A DNA stretch of 64,000 nt from Hemileia vastatrix (lineage: Eukaryota > Basidiomycota > Pucciniomycetes > Pucciniales > Zaghouaniaceae), in the NCBI GenBank assembly GCA_030280995.1, contig JASXTE010000010.1, positions 26,549,823 through 26,613,822 of the forward strand, written 5' to 3'. The notes under the pieces were generated by a model. It searched no databases. It worked only from the letters and a program-made list of their open reading frames with translations, and was not told where the DNA came from. Positions 21,820 through 33,430 of the stretch are shown here, in pieces; the first letter of the stretch is position 1, and each line of letters starts with the position of its first letter. The translations under genes were made by a program, and so were the position numbers.

Positions 21820-24351
21820 ATGTCCAACAATTTGGCTGAAAAAATGGATAACATGCAAGTGGAAGAAATTGAAATTGACTATGATGCTGATACTGTGAGT
21901 TCTTCTAAAGTTGGACATAAAAAATCTTATGCTAACACAAAAAATTCACATAATTCAGGATGTGGAAATGACAGGAGATGTAAACAAACCAAACCCCCTT
22001 CCCCCAGCACAACAGAAGGAAGTAAAGCCTCTAGTACCTCAAGAAGGTCTTCCAAAAGGATTCAAAATAAAAAAGCTTCCTCTACCACAACAAATCAGCA
22101 ACCTGTCCAGTCATAAAAAAGAGCTGAAGACAGAAAATATTAGGTACAAAGCAAAAGTAGACACCTTGTGGGATCAGGTTCAAGAACTCAGGAACCAAAA
22201 TCAGGCCCAGGCCCCTCCTCAGTTGCCTCCCAATCAGCCTCAGTTTCAGGCTCAACCTTCAAAGCCACCCAGCTCAACCATCCAAAATCCAAATACTATC
22301 GAAGTAGAGCAATGGAAATGGGATTATCTAATGAGTCACTACCAACAGAATGTGCAACACCTTCCTCATCATCAGCCTGGCCCATCCAGAAAACCCAATT
22401 TCAATCCACCTCCTCATCCCTACCAACAAGGCAGGAGAAAGAAGGCCCAAGTACAATCCCAAACCCTGTCTCAGGGGAAGTTTACTCCTCTGCCATGGTA
22501 AGTAATTTGGTTGATAGTCACTTGGGTATGTTTTCTAATAAATCTTCTTCTGCAGGTAATATTATTGAACATGGTGAAAGAACAGTTAAACCTGTTAAAA
22601 GACGGCTTCCTGTAACTAGTAGCCCTATTGATGTAATTAGCAAATTGTCATTTGATGAACCTTTACATTTAATTTCTACTTCTTTAATTAATCCTTCTCT
22701 TGCAATTAAAAATGATTCTGTTCCCCCTGAAATCAATACCTTAATTGAAAGAACTTCTGAGGAAATATTGAAAGATACCCTTGATTTTAATGTTGTGAAA
22801 GACAAAAGTTTGAGAGATGTGTTAATCCATGAAAATGATAGATTAAATAATTTACACTTGCAATGTAAAGTGAGTTCTTCTGTACAAGATACAGCTTATT
22901 TAAAAATCAAAGAAACCTTGAATATTATTCTTAGTCAACAAAAACAAATAAGAAGTGACCATAGAGCTATCTCAGATAGAAATATCAGTCTACATAAGAC
23001 CTTGAGTGAATTGAAACCCCTTATTGAAGAAAATTATTAATTAAAAAATGAATTAAAATCTCTGCAAAATGAGTTTAAAAAGCTAAGAAATGATTTCCAT
23101 GCACTCAGTGCCAAACGCTCAGTTTCTGAGGACAGAAATGTTCTATCTCTTGCGAAAGTAAATGACCAGATGTCTGAAATTCCAAGAATAAGAAACTATG
23201 TGTCTGACCTGCAGGAAAAATTCTCAACCTTAACCATCAATAATGAATTGAATGAGAATGCTGTCAATAAACTGCATAAAAATAAAGAAAAAAAACCTGA
23301 GAAAAGTTCATCCTTTCATCCTCATATTTCAACCATTAAACAAACTGACAATGAGTCTGTTAAGTCTTTTTCTACTAGCAAAAAATCTTGTGATGGTCAT
23401 GCACCAGCTGTTTCTGTAAATAATGAAACTTCTGAACACCTGGCTAAACTTCAGGAATTATTAATGATGAATAATTCAAACCAAAAAGTGGACCATCCCA
23501 GTAGTCAGAAAAATTGGCCTAAGTTAGACCAATATCCTACCTTTGATGGTGATTCTTCCTCTGATTGGCAACACTTTATCCAAAGAATTGATAATTTAAA
23601 GAGATCTTATAAACTACCTGATGAGGAAATTGTTTCTAAGCTAATTTCTTTATTTTCCATTGTAGCCTTGATGTGGTGTGAATCTGTTCTTTTAGATAAC
23701 AATCATTATACATGGAATGATTGGAAATCCTTGATTGAGAATCAGTTTGGTGGTTCAAAATTTAGGTTAGCTCAGAAAAGAATGTATGATAATACTAGAT
23801 ATGTACCCTCCTCTGTTGAAAAGCCCATTGTTTTTCTTATGAAACTGACAAAAATCCTAAGAGCAATTGATCCAAATATGGATTATGATATTTGGAGAGA
23901 TAAAATCTTGTATAAATTACCAAATTCTCTTAGAGATTTGATTGTGGCTAGAACTGAGCATGTAAGGGAAAATTCTTCTTTCATTAATATCTGTAATGAG
24001 GTGCTACTCAACCATAGATATGAACCAAAGAATTACCTTGGTAAATGTTATAATGATCAGAATAAACCTTTTACAAAGCTACCAGAGAAATCTGGTAAAC
24101 CCTCTGCCCCAATTGCACCTAAAAAATATGCAACAAATACTTGTTATAAATGTAACAAACCGTGGCAGAAGGGTCATGTTTGTGACAAGAAAATTCATCT
24201 TGTTGAACAAAATGAAGACACTGATGAAGTTGAACTTGATGTCAATAACTCTTTCAGTGAATGTGAAAGTAATATCTCCTATAAAAATGATTCTGTTAAA
24301 GATGTTTTAATGTTGGAACAAGATGTCCATTATTTAAATAATATATCTTAA
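21820..24351 (+). pseudogene. A1 gag: capsid and zinc knuckle, with stops
   Basis: Structural polyprotein of the retrotransposon particle. The main frame runs from ATG 21820, with stops at 22116, near 22146 and at 23040. It includes an acidic N-terminus, a long coiled-coil-like middle (about 22800-23280), a capsid-like region around DSSSDWQHFIQRIDNLKRSY to LPNSLRDLIVA (about 23540-23950), and a zinc knuckle TCYKCNKPWQKGHVCDKK (about 24139-24190; C-x2-C-x7-H-x-C, a form common in chromoviruses). A second frame, 21911-22501, overlaps the N-terminal part and encodes a Pro/Gln-rich peptide with a heptad-like stretch; its counterpart is recognisable in A2, so part of gag may use two frames. The gene is broken. 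Confidence 0.72.
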
Positions 24352-24864
24352 GAATGTGTATTGGATTTATCTTCAGTAGAAAATTCTGAGATAATTAAAG
24401 ATATTACTAAGAATTCTATACCTATATCCCCTTTGAAGGCACCTGTTATCATTAATGGTAAAAATGTTGATGTAGTTCTTGATTCTGGTGCTGGAGGAAG
24501 TGTAGTGTCTGAAAAAGCTTTGGCTTCAGTGGATAAGGAATATTTGAGTAAATTATTACCTATAACTTCTGAAAAATGGAGAGGGTATGGTTCTACCTTA
24601 TTTCCTATTGGCAAATACAAAACCTCTGTATTCTTCAAATATAATTGTGGCTTTGTCAGAGCTATTTGTGAGTTTTTTGTCATGAAAAATGATAATTTAA
24701 GCAATTGGTTTATTATGGGAAATGATATTTTAACCATGTTTGGTGTGAAACTGGACCCAGCAAATAATTTCTTTACCTTAGAAATGAATGGGAAAAGGAA
24801 ATTCAAAATTTCCTCTCCTAGAACTTCTGGGCATTTGTTGAAATCTTGTAACTCACTGATCTAG
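24352..24864 (+). pseudogene. A1 aspartic protease
   Basis: Pepsin-like retroviral-type protease in the same frame as gag, after a stop at 24349-24351. The active-site motif is VVLDSGAGGSVVSEKA (Asp-Ser-Gly), followed by a WFIMGNDIL-type motif near 24715, the usual second landmark. A TAG at 24862-24864 separates it from reverse transcriptase. It would process Gag-Pol. Confidence 0.82.
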
Positions 24865-26351
24865 TGTAAAGGTAGAACAACAACTGAAATGGATGATTTA
24901 TTAAATGAAATAAATACTGCTTCTTTTGGTGATCAGTTGACTAGTGAACAAAAGGATTCTATTATTGCCTCTATTACCTCTTTCCCTATGGCTTTTGCTC
25001 ATGGTTCTCATGTCTTGGGAATTGTTCAGGAAGAGATGAAAATTACCTTATCCTGTAACTTGAGTGATATTCCTCCTAGTCTTAAGAAAAAACCATATCC
25101 TGCTTCTCCAACAAAAAGAAAGGATATTGAAGATAATATTGAAACATTATTAAAAATGAATATCATTGAGAAAGTGGATGTCACCCCCAAATATTGTGTC
25201 ATCTCCCCAGTCTTTATTTCTTATAAAAAAGATAAAGCTAGATTATGTGGAGATTGAAGAGCTTTAAACACTTATACTGTTGATGATATTTATCCTTTAC
25301 CCAGAATTAATTCAATACATGCTACCTTGCAAGGTGCAAAATTTATTAGTTGTCTGGATGGTAATAAAGGATATCATCAAGTTCTAGTTGAGAAAATTTC
25401 TCAAAACTTTTTGCTTATTGCTACTCATATGGGAATATATAAGTATGTTAGGATGCCATTTGGCCCTAAAAATTCTCCTTCAGTTTTCCAGAAAGTCATG
25501 GATAACACTTTCCATCAAGAAATTATTGAAGGTTGGCTCATGGTTTATATTGATGATATTATTGTTTTTTCTAAAACTTTTGATGAACATATGATTCACT
25601 TGAATAGAGTTTTCCAAAATTTGGATGAAATCAATATGACCTTATCTTTAAAAAGTGTAAATTTGGTTTTCAATCTTTGAAAGTCCTTGGCCATGTTGTG
25701 TCAGGCTTACAAATTTGTGTAGACCATAACAAAGTTGCTGCCATTCAAAATGTGAAAGCACCAAATTCTTTAAGAGAAATCCAAAGTTTTTTGGCTATGT
25801 GTGGCTATTATAGACAATATATTAAACATTATCAGGTCATAGCCTTGCCTCTTACAAAACTGACCTGAAAAGATGTTGCTTTTCTCTGGAATAATGACTG
25901 TCAAAAAGCTTTTGATACAATAAAAAGTTGCTTAATGACAGCCCCTATATTGGCTCTTCCAGATTTTAACAAGCCATTTGTCATATATACAGATGCTAGC
26001 TATATTGGTCTGGGTGCTGCCCTTCACCAGAAGCAAATTATTAATGATAAATCCTCAGAAGTTGTAATTTGTTATATTTCAAGAACCTTAGGAAATAGTG
26101 AATTGAAATATGGTGCCACTCAATTGGAGTGCTTAGAAGTTGTTTGGGCTCTTGAGAAGCTTCATTACTATTTGGATGACCAAAAATTTGAATTGGTAAC
26201 TGACTGTACTGCTGTGAAGTCCCTCTTAAACCTGAAGACACCTAACAGACATATGTTCAGGTGGCAGCTTGCTGTTCAAGAATACAGAGTACGGATGACA
26301 ATTATCCATAGGGCTGGAAATGTTCAATCCAATGTTGATATGCTCTCCTGA
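24865..26351 (+). pseudogene. A1 reverse transcriptase and RNase H
   Basis: Polymerase that copies element RNA into DNA. Seen in order: the finger motif KDKARLCGD then a TGA at 25255-25257 (the other copies read Tyr here), SCLDGNKGYHQ with the first catalytic Asp, VRMPFGPKNSPSVFQ, and the active site MVYIDDIIVFSKT. A frameshift at about 25650 follows. The thumb and connection continue in another frame (VLGHVVSGLQICVDHNKV), with a TGA at about 25866 inside LTKLT/KDVAF. RNase H begins near 25970 with VIYTDASYIGLGAALHQ. A final TGA at 26349-26351 precedes the linker. Confidence 0.88.
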
Positions 26352-27986
26352 TTGCCTCTGCCAAATAATGACACAAATCCTGCTTATGTACCTGAAGATG
26401 ATACTGTTTATATCCATGGTATATTTATAGATGATATGGAAGAGGAGTTATTACAATTAATACTGGATTCATATGATAAGGATTCTGATTTAAATAAATT
26501 GGTTACTATCTTAAATGATCCTAAGAATGCTTCAATTCAAGCATTAATAAAAACTCTTCCTGCAAAGTATCAAAATGCTTTGAATATAGGAAAGTTTTCT
26601 ATTGAAGATGGTTATATATATTATAGAAGAAAGCTTACTAATGTAATTGTAATTCCTCCTTCTATGAAATAAATTATCCTCAAACTTTGTCATGATGAAA
26701 TATTAGCTGGTCATTTTGATCTTGAAAAAACATTGATTAGAATGAAAAACACTGCATGGTGGGCTAATATGTCTGAAGACACAAAATTATATGTTGAATC
26801 TTGTGATTCCTGCCAAAAATCTAAAAGGTTAACAGGTAAGAGAGCAGGGTTATTACAACATATTGAAGCACCTAATGCTCCCTGGAAAATCATTAATATG
26901 GATTTTGTCACTGGTCTTCCTGTTGCAGGTAAAGACAGCTTTAACTCTTGTTGGGTAATAGTAGATAGATTCACAAAAATGTGCAAATTTATTCCAACCC
27001 ACAAAGATGTATCCACCAAAGAATTAGCTTTATTATGGTGGTCTTACATGTTTAATATTATTGGTTTTCCAAAAGCCATTATCTCTGATAGGGATCCAAA
27101 ATTCACTTCTGAGTTTTGGACCTCTTTGATGGATATTTGTGGCTGTGAGTTAAAATTGTCTACAGCTCACCATCCTCAGACTGATGGTCTAGCTGAGAGA
27201 ATGATTCAAACTCTGGAAGATATTATTAGAAGGTATTGTGCCTTTGGTTTAGAATATAAAGACAATGACAGATTTACTCATGATTGGGTCACTCTTTTGC
27301 CTGGTCTTGAATTTGCATATAATAGCACTGTTCATTCTGTCACTGAGAAAAAGCCTTTTGAGCTTTGGTTAGGTTATGTCCCAAACACTCCTGCTCAGAC
27401 TCTCAATAATAAATTACCTAAGTTGGAACTACACCCTGGTGTAAAATCTTTTATGCAAATGCAACAGCTATGCAGAAAACATGCTCAGAGCTGTATTGAT
27501 AAAGCATTTGAGTATGAAAAGAAAAGATGGGATTAATCCCATAAAGAATACACATTTAACAAGGGTGATGAAGTGTTGATCTCTACTGTCCATTTCAATT
27601 TACAAGGTAACCACAAATTAAAAGATCCTTTTGTAGGATCATTTGTTGTTAAAAGAATGGTTGGTGATAATGCAGTAGAAGTTGTATTGTATTCTCCATA
27701 TGATAGGAAACATCCTGTTTTTCCCATTTCTTTTCTTAAGCCTTATACTTCCAACAGTGACTTATTTCCAAAAAGAAGAGGAAGACCTAAGAAAAACCCT
27801 CAGGAAGTCACAGAAACAGCAGAAATTGATAAAATTCTCAATGAAAGAATTATCACTTCTGAAAGAGGTACTGAATATTTATTGAGATATAAGAACAAAT
27901 CATCTGAACATGATGCATGGATACCTGGCAAGGAGATTTCAAATCTGCCTACTCTGTTGAAAAAGTACAAAAAGAAAAAATCTTAG
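26352..27986 (+). pseudogene. A1 integrase with C-terminal chromodomain
   Basis: Integrase joins the cDNA to the chromosome. The zinc domain is seen as LAGHFDLEKTL...SCDSCQKSKRL (about 26700-26835). The DDE core has Asp in INMDFVTGLP, Asp in ISDRDPKFTSEFW and Glu in TDGLAERMIQ. The tail holds RGRPKK and then EIDKILNERIITSERGTEY ... EHDAWIPGKEISNLP, a chromodomain, which in chromoviruses directs insertion to marked chromatin. Stops at 26670-26672 and 27534-27536 break it. The end at 27986 lies 33 bp before the 3' LTR, with a purine-rich tract (about 28009-28019) between. Confidence 0.88.
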
Positions 27987-28019
27987 CATTTTTTTATTGT
28001 TTTTTTTAGAGTGAGGGAG

Positions 28020-29156
28020 TGTCAGCCAGGATATTCCAGGAGTCCAGTAAATGATATGTTAACTTATAAGACCTGAAAGAGGGCGTAAGAACTGTATTTA
28101 ATGTATATAAATTAATATTTTATTGCATAATAAAATCATATAAGTATCTTATTACATATAAGTGTTATATTAATTTTATTTTTTATATAAATTTTTATAC
28201 ATTTAAATTAAACATGATATATTTTATATTCTACAAATAATGACGAATTTTTATGAATTTAATAATTATAAATTTATATTTAATTAATTAAAAACATGTA
28301 TTATAATTATAAGTGTAAAATTGACTTATAATATAATTAAATTAATTATTTAAATTTATATATTAAATAACACCTTTCATATAATATTAATAAATAATTA
28401 ATGACACTTCTTTTGACCCTTAATTGTGTCAGGAAAAACAATTAATTAATTAATACTAAATTGAGATTAATTACATATTTTGTTGCATAAAAATATTCTT
28501 TTTTTCACTTAAAAATCCTTAAATCAGACTGTACAATCTGTTTTGAATTATTTTTCTCATAGTCCCTATGTCACAGGCTTGTTTAGTTATTCACTATTTT
28601 TACTTAATGATTTGGGAATTAATGGTGGGAAAATTGGATTCTTAATTGGTGTTTTTAATTATTTGTTTCATATTTTTCTCTACATTGTTATGTTTCACTT
28701 ACTCTTTGATATACTTGTTTTATCCTATTATAATTCTTGTATTTACAAATATAGTGGCGCTTCAGAGGACCCATTGCCTATAAAAGGGCCTTGGATAATC
28801 CCCTGTAGCCTCATCACTTATTACACACTCAACAATTTAAAGATAAATTTATTACGCTTATTATTATTTTTATTAGTATTAAATTCTAATTAAAAATTCT
28901 AAATAACAATTTAAAGGTTGCCTTAAGTCTGATAGTAATTATAGTGTTTGCCGCGTAGAACTCTTACTTAAATAATATTAATATTAATAAAACCCAATTC
29001 TGTGTCACCTCTCAAATCACTCCTCGTTGCTTTCTCTTCAATAAATTAAATAATTTCATTAGACTTTATTTCTTTTATTTCTCAAATCACCATTACCTTC
29101 TTGTCCTCCTCTCTTTCTTCCCTCTTTTCTTCTCTCTTCTAGACGACTGACCGACA
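28020..29156 (+). repeat. A1 3' LTR, complete (1137 bp)
   Basis: Starts TGTCAGCCAGG after a GAGTGAGGGAG purine tract and ends ACCGACA. It carries TATAAAAG at 28779-28786. It gives the length and order of the sequence missing from the 5' LTR. Confidence 0.9.
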
Positions 29157-29540
29157 AACCCCCTGGGTACCTTATAAGCAACAAAACACAACATCCAACA
29201 CAATAAACCAAAACCAATAAAAGTTAAGAGTCCGGCACTTGAAGACCAAGGAATATCCAGTTTAAAGTCATAGAGGACTAGAACCTGTGAAAAGAAAAAA
29301 AACCAATACTAGAATTCAACAAAATTAAGAGAAGGGTTTGGAAACAGACAATCTGACGCAACTGTTGATAGAGCAGCCAGCCAATCAGTCATCCCTACAC
29401 TTGCCAAGGAAAAATCTAGAAGCTCCACCCCTGGGTACCTTCTAACAAAAATTTTCCAACACAACAGTTGCTCTGCAACACAAAAAATCTAAAATTGAAA
29501 GAATTTTCCATAGTTTATCCTCATTGCTGAGTCAATCTTG
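29157..29540 (-). other. B1 3' untranslated region, partial
   Basis: Matches B2 at about 59311-59686, including the motif CCAGTTTAAAGTCATAG at about 29259 and the block with GACAATCTG...AGAGCAGCCAGCC (about 29348-29382). No coding sequence is seen. Confidence 0.75.
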
Positions 29541-30839
29541 TTAATGCCTAGTGCCTCTGGGATAGAACCTCTTCACCTGGTCTGCAGCCACTCTCTTTTT
29601 TAAGACTGCACCATCCAACTCTTCCAAAACATAAGAACTTCCAGACGCCTGATATCTAACTCTGTAAGGTCCATTCCATCTTTCAGAAAACATTTTTCCC
29701 CACTGACTCTCCAAACTTCTATTATACACCAAAAACAAACAACCAGGGTTCAAGGGATTCCTGAGTCTATGAGCTAACTACTTGTCCCAGTATCTGACTT
29801 ATTGATTCCTAATCTTCATCATTCTAGAGTATGCCTTCTCTTGACATTCCTCTCTACATTCCAACTGTTGCATCCTGGCACAGAGCAATTCTTCTGTTGA
29901 GTGCACATCATCCCAATCAATTCCAAGATAGGATACAGCTTCCATGTCCACTGGTAGAACAGCTTTCTGACCAAACATTAACCCGTAAGGAGAATAGCCC
30001 GTTGTCCTCTTCACAGTGACCCTATCAGCAAAAAACACCAAGGGTAAATAATGCTTCCACTTTTCAGCACTATCCCCACACATCTTTTCCAAAGGATTCT
30101 TGATAACTTGATGGCCTCTTTCAACCATGCCTTCAGCTTCAGGATAATAAGGTGTAGCCACTCTAACTTTAGAACCAACACTAGCCACAGCTTTTTTAAA
30201 TTTGGCACCAAACTTTGGCCCGCCATCAACAGTCACCAACTTCATCAACCCATACCTATAAATCCACTCCTTTTTCAAAAACTCTGCCACATTCTTGGCA
30301 GTCAAATTAACCAGAGGCACTGCCTCAACCCAACCAGACAAATCATCCCTGGCCACGATTTAGTATTTATACCTCCCCCCTTTAATATGGACAGCATCTA
30401 GACTGACTCTTCCAAAAACAGTTGTTTCACCAGTAGCACAGCCAACCTCTTTAGGTTTCAAGTGACTTCTTCTTTGACATTCTTCACAAGATTGAACCCA
30501 ACCCTGCATAGCCAACTTCATACATGGCCACAAAAATCTGTCAGCTACTCTGCTATAAGTCTCCCCAAAGCCTCTATGACCAAGGTCTTCATGCAAAGAC
30601 TTCAACACAACTTCTTGACCCTTCTTCTGAGTCACCACAACTTGAGGATTAGGATGCCTTCTCCTCATCAACCTTCTTCCTGACACATAAAATCCAGGAC
30701 TCTTCTTCTTAATTTCCAACCAAGTATCATGATCGCAACTATCTGGCCTCTCCAAGGTCAACAGATATTCCACCATAATAAAATAAAACCCAGACTGACC
30801 CCAGGTCCCATCTTCAAAAGACAACAAAACAACGTCCAA
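29541..30839 (-). pseudogene. B1 integrase
   Basis: Seen from the 5' side (high coordinates): the zinc domain with LHEDLGHRGFGETY and SCEECQRRSH (about 30470-30600), a TAA near 30360, then the core with ARDDLSGWVEAVPL, LVTVDGGPKFG and the Glu in YPEAEGMVERGHQ (about 30110-30350). A break near 29770-29799 follows, and the C-terminal domain WNGPYRVRYQASG ends at 29541. There is no chromodomain, unlike family A. It is the same protein as the nearly intact B2 copy at 59687-60796. Confidence 0.85.
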
Positions 30840-31151
30840 GGGTACAACTCTGTCATCAAAATCACCAGTGTGAACATGAGCCTATTGACCAGCCCAACCA
30901 GGACACCAATCCTTAAATTTTGGCACGTCCTTCTCTTTCCACTGAACCTTGTGAGAATCCAGTTCACTAACAAAAACACCCTTTTTCAATTTTGAGCTGT
31001 CCCAAACAACAACTCCATCTTCATCAACAAAAATATCCCGATCATCAGAATCAAGATCAGATCCAGCCAGGTTAGCCTCTTGGGGGAGGTCAGGAAAATC
31101 TTCAGCACCCTAAGTGCTGGCCCTAACCACTGGAACATCTTCATCAAACTC
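30840..31151 (-). pseudogene. B1 RNase H to integrase linker
   Basis: Acidic linker homologous to the linker frame of B2 at 60797-61360, here broken by stops and shifts. No known domain. Confidence 0.6.
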
Positions 31152-32519
31152 TTAAGCCTCAGAATCTTCATCTGTGGGCGGTCTCCTTGACAATCCATCT
31201 GGCATTGTAAAATTTTTACCTGGCTCATGCACCATGTCAAAAGAAAAATTCTGGATAAACGCCACCCACCTAGTCATTGGAGCATTTGGAAGACTAGGTG
31301 TATTGATCATCTTAACTAAAGATTTTGCATCCACCTGCAGCTCAAAATGCTGCCCCCACAAAACAGTCTGTAGCTTCTTTAAAATTTTTGCTACACCACA
31401 CAATTCCAATTTAGGTTGAGAATACCAAGATTCCACCTCATTAAACACCACAGACTCATATCTTACTGGCCTGAACCTCCCAGTATTATCTTCCTGAGAC
31501 AAAACAGCACCAGCAGCAATATAGCTTGAGTCCACACCCAGATAAATTATTCCAGCACCAATGCCATAATCCAACTTATGATGAACAATAACTTCACCAA
31601 CAACCCTTTTTAACTTCTGAAAAGCCTCTTCACACTCTTCAGTCCATTCCCAATCTTCATCTTTCCTGGTCAACCTCCTTAAAGGTGAAGCCAAAAAAGA
31701 AAAATCCTTAATAAAAATCCTGACATATACACATACACCCAAAAATCCCCTGACTTCAGTAGTATTTTTAGGCCTCGGCCATGACTGGATTTTATTAATC
31801 TTCTTCTTCTCCATAATCCTTCCCTCTTTACATACCACATGACCCAGAATTTCCAAAGCAGGAACACAACAACATAATTTTGACCCTAAAATGGTCAAAC
31901 CATCCTCTTCGATCCTAAACAACACTCTCTCTGGAGTTATTGCATATTCCCAAACAAACCTCCTTATGCCAGGGTTCTCCGCTAACATCTCATTATCATA
32001 ATCAGTGGATGGTCCTTTAATTCTACCATCATCAATAAAAATACCAGCATGAGTAGGAACCTCATCCTGCAAAATCCAAGCCATCTGTGCTTGATATACC
32101 ACCACTGAATTAGTTGCTCCTTGGGGCAACCAAGTGAGCTGAAATCTTCCCAAAGGAGTCTCAAAAGTTGTGAGAGGCCTTGAATCCGTATGATGTTCTC
32201 TCTCATCATAACCACCCATAATATCACCCAAACCATAACACACCCTTCCAGCAAAAGCTTCAAAAAAATCCTCTGCACTTGGTGGCATACCAGTGTCCTT
32301 GATAGTGACTCTATTCAAGGCTCTAAGATCATGAACCACCCTCAACTTTCCATTCTGCCTCTTTACACAGAAAACCAGACTTGAGTAACTGGATTTTGAT
32401 TGTTCGTATAACCCAGTCCTGACTCTTTCCCTAACAATCTCCACAAAATCCTCTCTGATAGCAGCTGGAATCGGAATAGGTTTGATTTGCCAAGGTTCAT
32501 GACAAAACACAGGAATCAA
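31152..32519 (-). CDS. B1 reverse transcriptase and RNase H (open frame, 455 aa)
   Basis: An uninterrupted frame covering fingers, palm, thumb and RNase H. Visible motifs: KLRVVHDLRALNRVTIKD (residues 58-75), YGLGDIMGGYDE with the first Asp near 99, LPQGATNSVVVYQ, the catalytic AGIFIDDGRIKG with Asp 163 and 164, SWPRPKNTTEVRGFLG, and RNase H GVDSSYIAAGAVLSQ with Asp 330. A Gly-Ile-Phe-Ile-Asp-Asp active site replaces the commoner YxDD, as in some basidiomycete Gypsy elements. The natural polyprotein starts upstream, so the first Met is not a true start. The flanking parts of pol are broken, so it is only a conserved fragment, not a working gene. Confidence 0.85.
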   Translation of the reverse strand: MIPVFCHEPWQIKPIPIPAAIREDFVEIVRERVRTGLYEQSKSSYSSLVFCVKRQNGKLRVVHDLRALNRVTIKDTGMPPSAEDFFEAFAGRVCYGLGDIMGGYDEREHHTDSRPLTTFETPLGRFQLTWLPQGATNSVVVYQAQMAWILQDEVPTHAGIFIDDGRIKGPSTDYDNEMLAENPGIRRFVWEYAITPERVLFRIEEDGLTILGSKLCCCVPALEILGHVVCKEGRIMEKKKINKIQSWPRPKNTTEVRGFLGVCVYVRIFIKDFSFLASPLRRLTRKDEDWEWTEECEEAFQKLKRVVGEVIVHHKLDYGIGAGIIYLGVDSSYIAAGAVLSQEDNTGRFRPVRYESVVFNEVESWYSQPKLELCGVAKILKKLQTVLWGQHFELQVDAKSLVKMINTPSLPNAPMTRWVAFIQNFSFDMVHEPGKNFTMPDGLSRRPPTDEDSEA

Positions 32520-33106
32520 GTAAGGTTCCCATAAGAGTGTTTCAATACACCCCTTTACTCCTCAACAGAAGCCACAGCTTTTTACCTTAGCCCAATAACA
32601 TGCAACAACAACTTCTTTTCCTCTTCAGATAACCACCCATCAGGACCAAAATTAACAACTTTAACCTTTCCACCGTCACCCTACCCGTCTCTAAAAATTC
32701 TGGAGGATTCTTCACCAAAGGAGTAAAGTATGGATCTCTTGAAAAAGGAGGTCTCTTCAAGGGCGGATTCAAAACCCACAGGCATAGGTTCATTGACAGG
32801 CCTAATCATCTGTGCTACCTTCTTATACTTTGCTGCTCCACCTTCAACTTGAGGGATCTTCAGGAAATCTTCACCACCAGACCTGGAACAAAAAACAAGG
32901 GTTTCCCCATTCCTCACATGTGTGGCCAAGGTAATGTTTTTTAAAGTTGTAGAAGAAACCCTAGCGGTGCACAATTGGGAGGACTTACTTTTAGACCCCA
33001 ATCTCACCACTCCAAAACTTTCCCGCAATCCCACATCTTCATCTTCACTTCTGTCTTCTAGATCTTCAAATCTTGATTCATCTTCAGAATCAACTCTTTT
33101 AAAATT
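32520..33106 (-). pseudogene. B1 region upstream of reverse transcriptase
   Basis: Broken frame that in B2 is continuous with RT. Contains FGVVRLGSKSKSSQLCTARV, ATHVRNGETLVFCSRSGGED and KKVAQMIRPVNEPMPVGF. Its first part is duplicated about 630 bp upstream at about 33540-33660. No known domain is recognised. Confidence 0.65.
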
Positions 33107-33430
33107 GTGCAGTTTGTCCTCATGCTGGAGGCCCAAAAATTGATCTTGATGATCTTCCTTCTTCATAATTTTCTACAGTTTAACCTCATGCTGGAGGCCC
33201 AAAAATTGATCTTGATGATCTTCTTTTGTCATAATTTTCTGCATTTTAACCTCATGCTGGAGGCCCAAAATTTTATCTTGATGATCTTCTTTCTTCATAA
33301 TTTTCTGCAGTTTAACCTCATGCTGGAGGCCCAAAATTTGATCTTGATGATCGTCTTTCTTCATAATTCTCTGCAGTTTAAACTCATGCTGGAGGCTTAA
33401 AAATTGATCTTGATGATCTTCTTTCTTCAT
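33107..33430 (-). repeat. Five 66-bp coding tandem repeats in B1
   Basis: Exact 66-bp period: the landmark CATGCTGGAGGC (plus strand) occurs at 33121, 33187, 33253, 33319 and 33385. Translated on the minus strand the unit is 22 residues, with KKEDHQDQ and LGLQHEVKLQ as landmarks, likely a charged coiled coil. B2 has only two copies (63277 and 63343). Confidence 0.92.

Larger units (their letters stand above)
20131..29156 (+). mobile_element. LTR retrotransposon A1 (Ty3/Gypsy chromovirus), decayed
   Basis: Order: truncated 5' LTR, leader, gag, protease, reverse transcriptase with RNase H, integrase with chromodomain, purine-rich tract, 3' LTR. The LTRs start TGTCAGCC and end CCGACA. Aligned parts of the two LTRs look about 97% identical by eye. 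The coding region has at least seven premature stops and one frameshift, so this copy cannot make its own proteins. Its right flank (29157 on) is family B sequence matching about 59311 onward, so A1 inserted into B1. Its 5' LTR was later split by the giant DNA transposon. Confidence 0.88.

Noticed and set aside
22498..22555. Intron in A1 gag (GTAAGT...TGCAG)
   Set aside because: Splice-like ends are present but joining breaks the main frame, and A2 keeps coding similarity across the same place.
30051..30401. Plus-strand ORFs over the family B integrase (also 60206-60580)
   Set aside because: Shadows of the integrase frame on the other strand, with no domain features of their own.
33107..33400. 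Plus-strand repetitive ORF (hydrophobic 22-residue units)
   Set aside because: It is the antisense of the 66-bp coding repeats of B1; the minus-strand frame is the one shared with B2.
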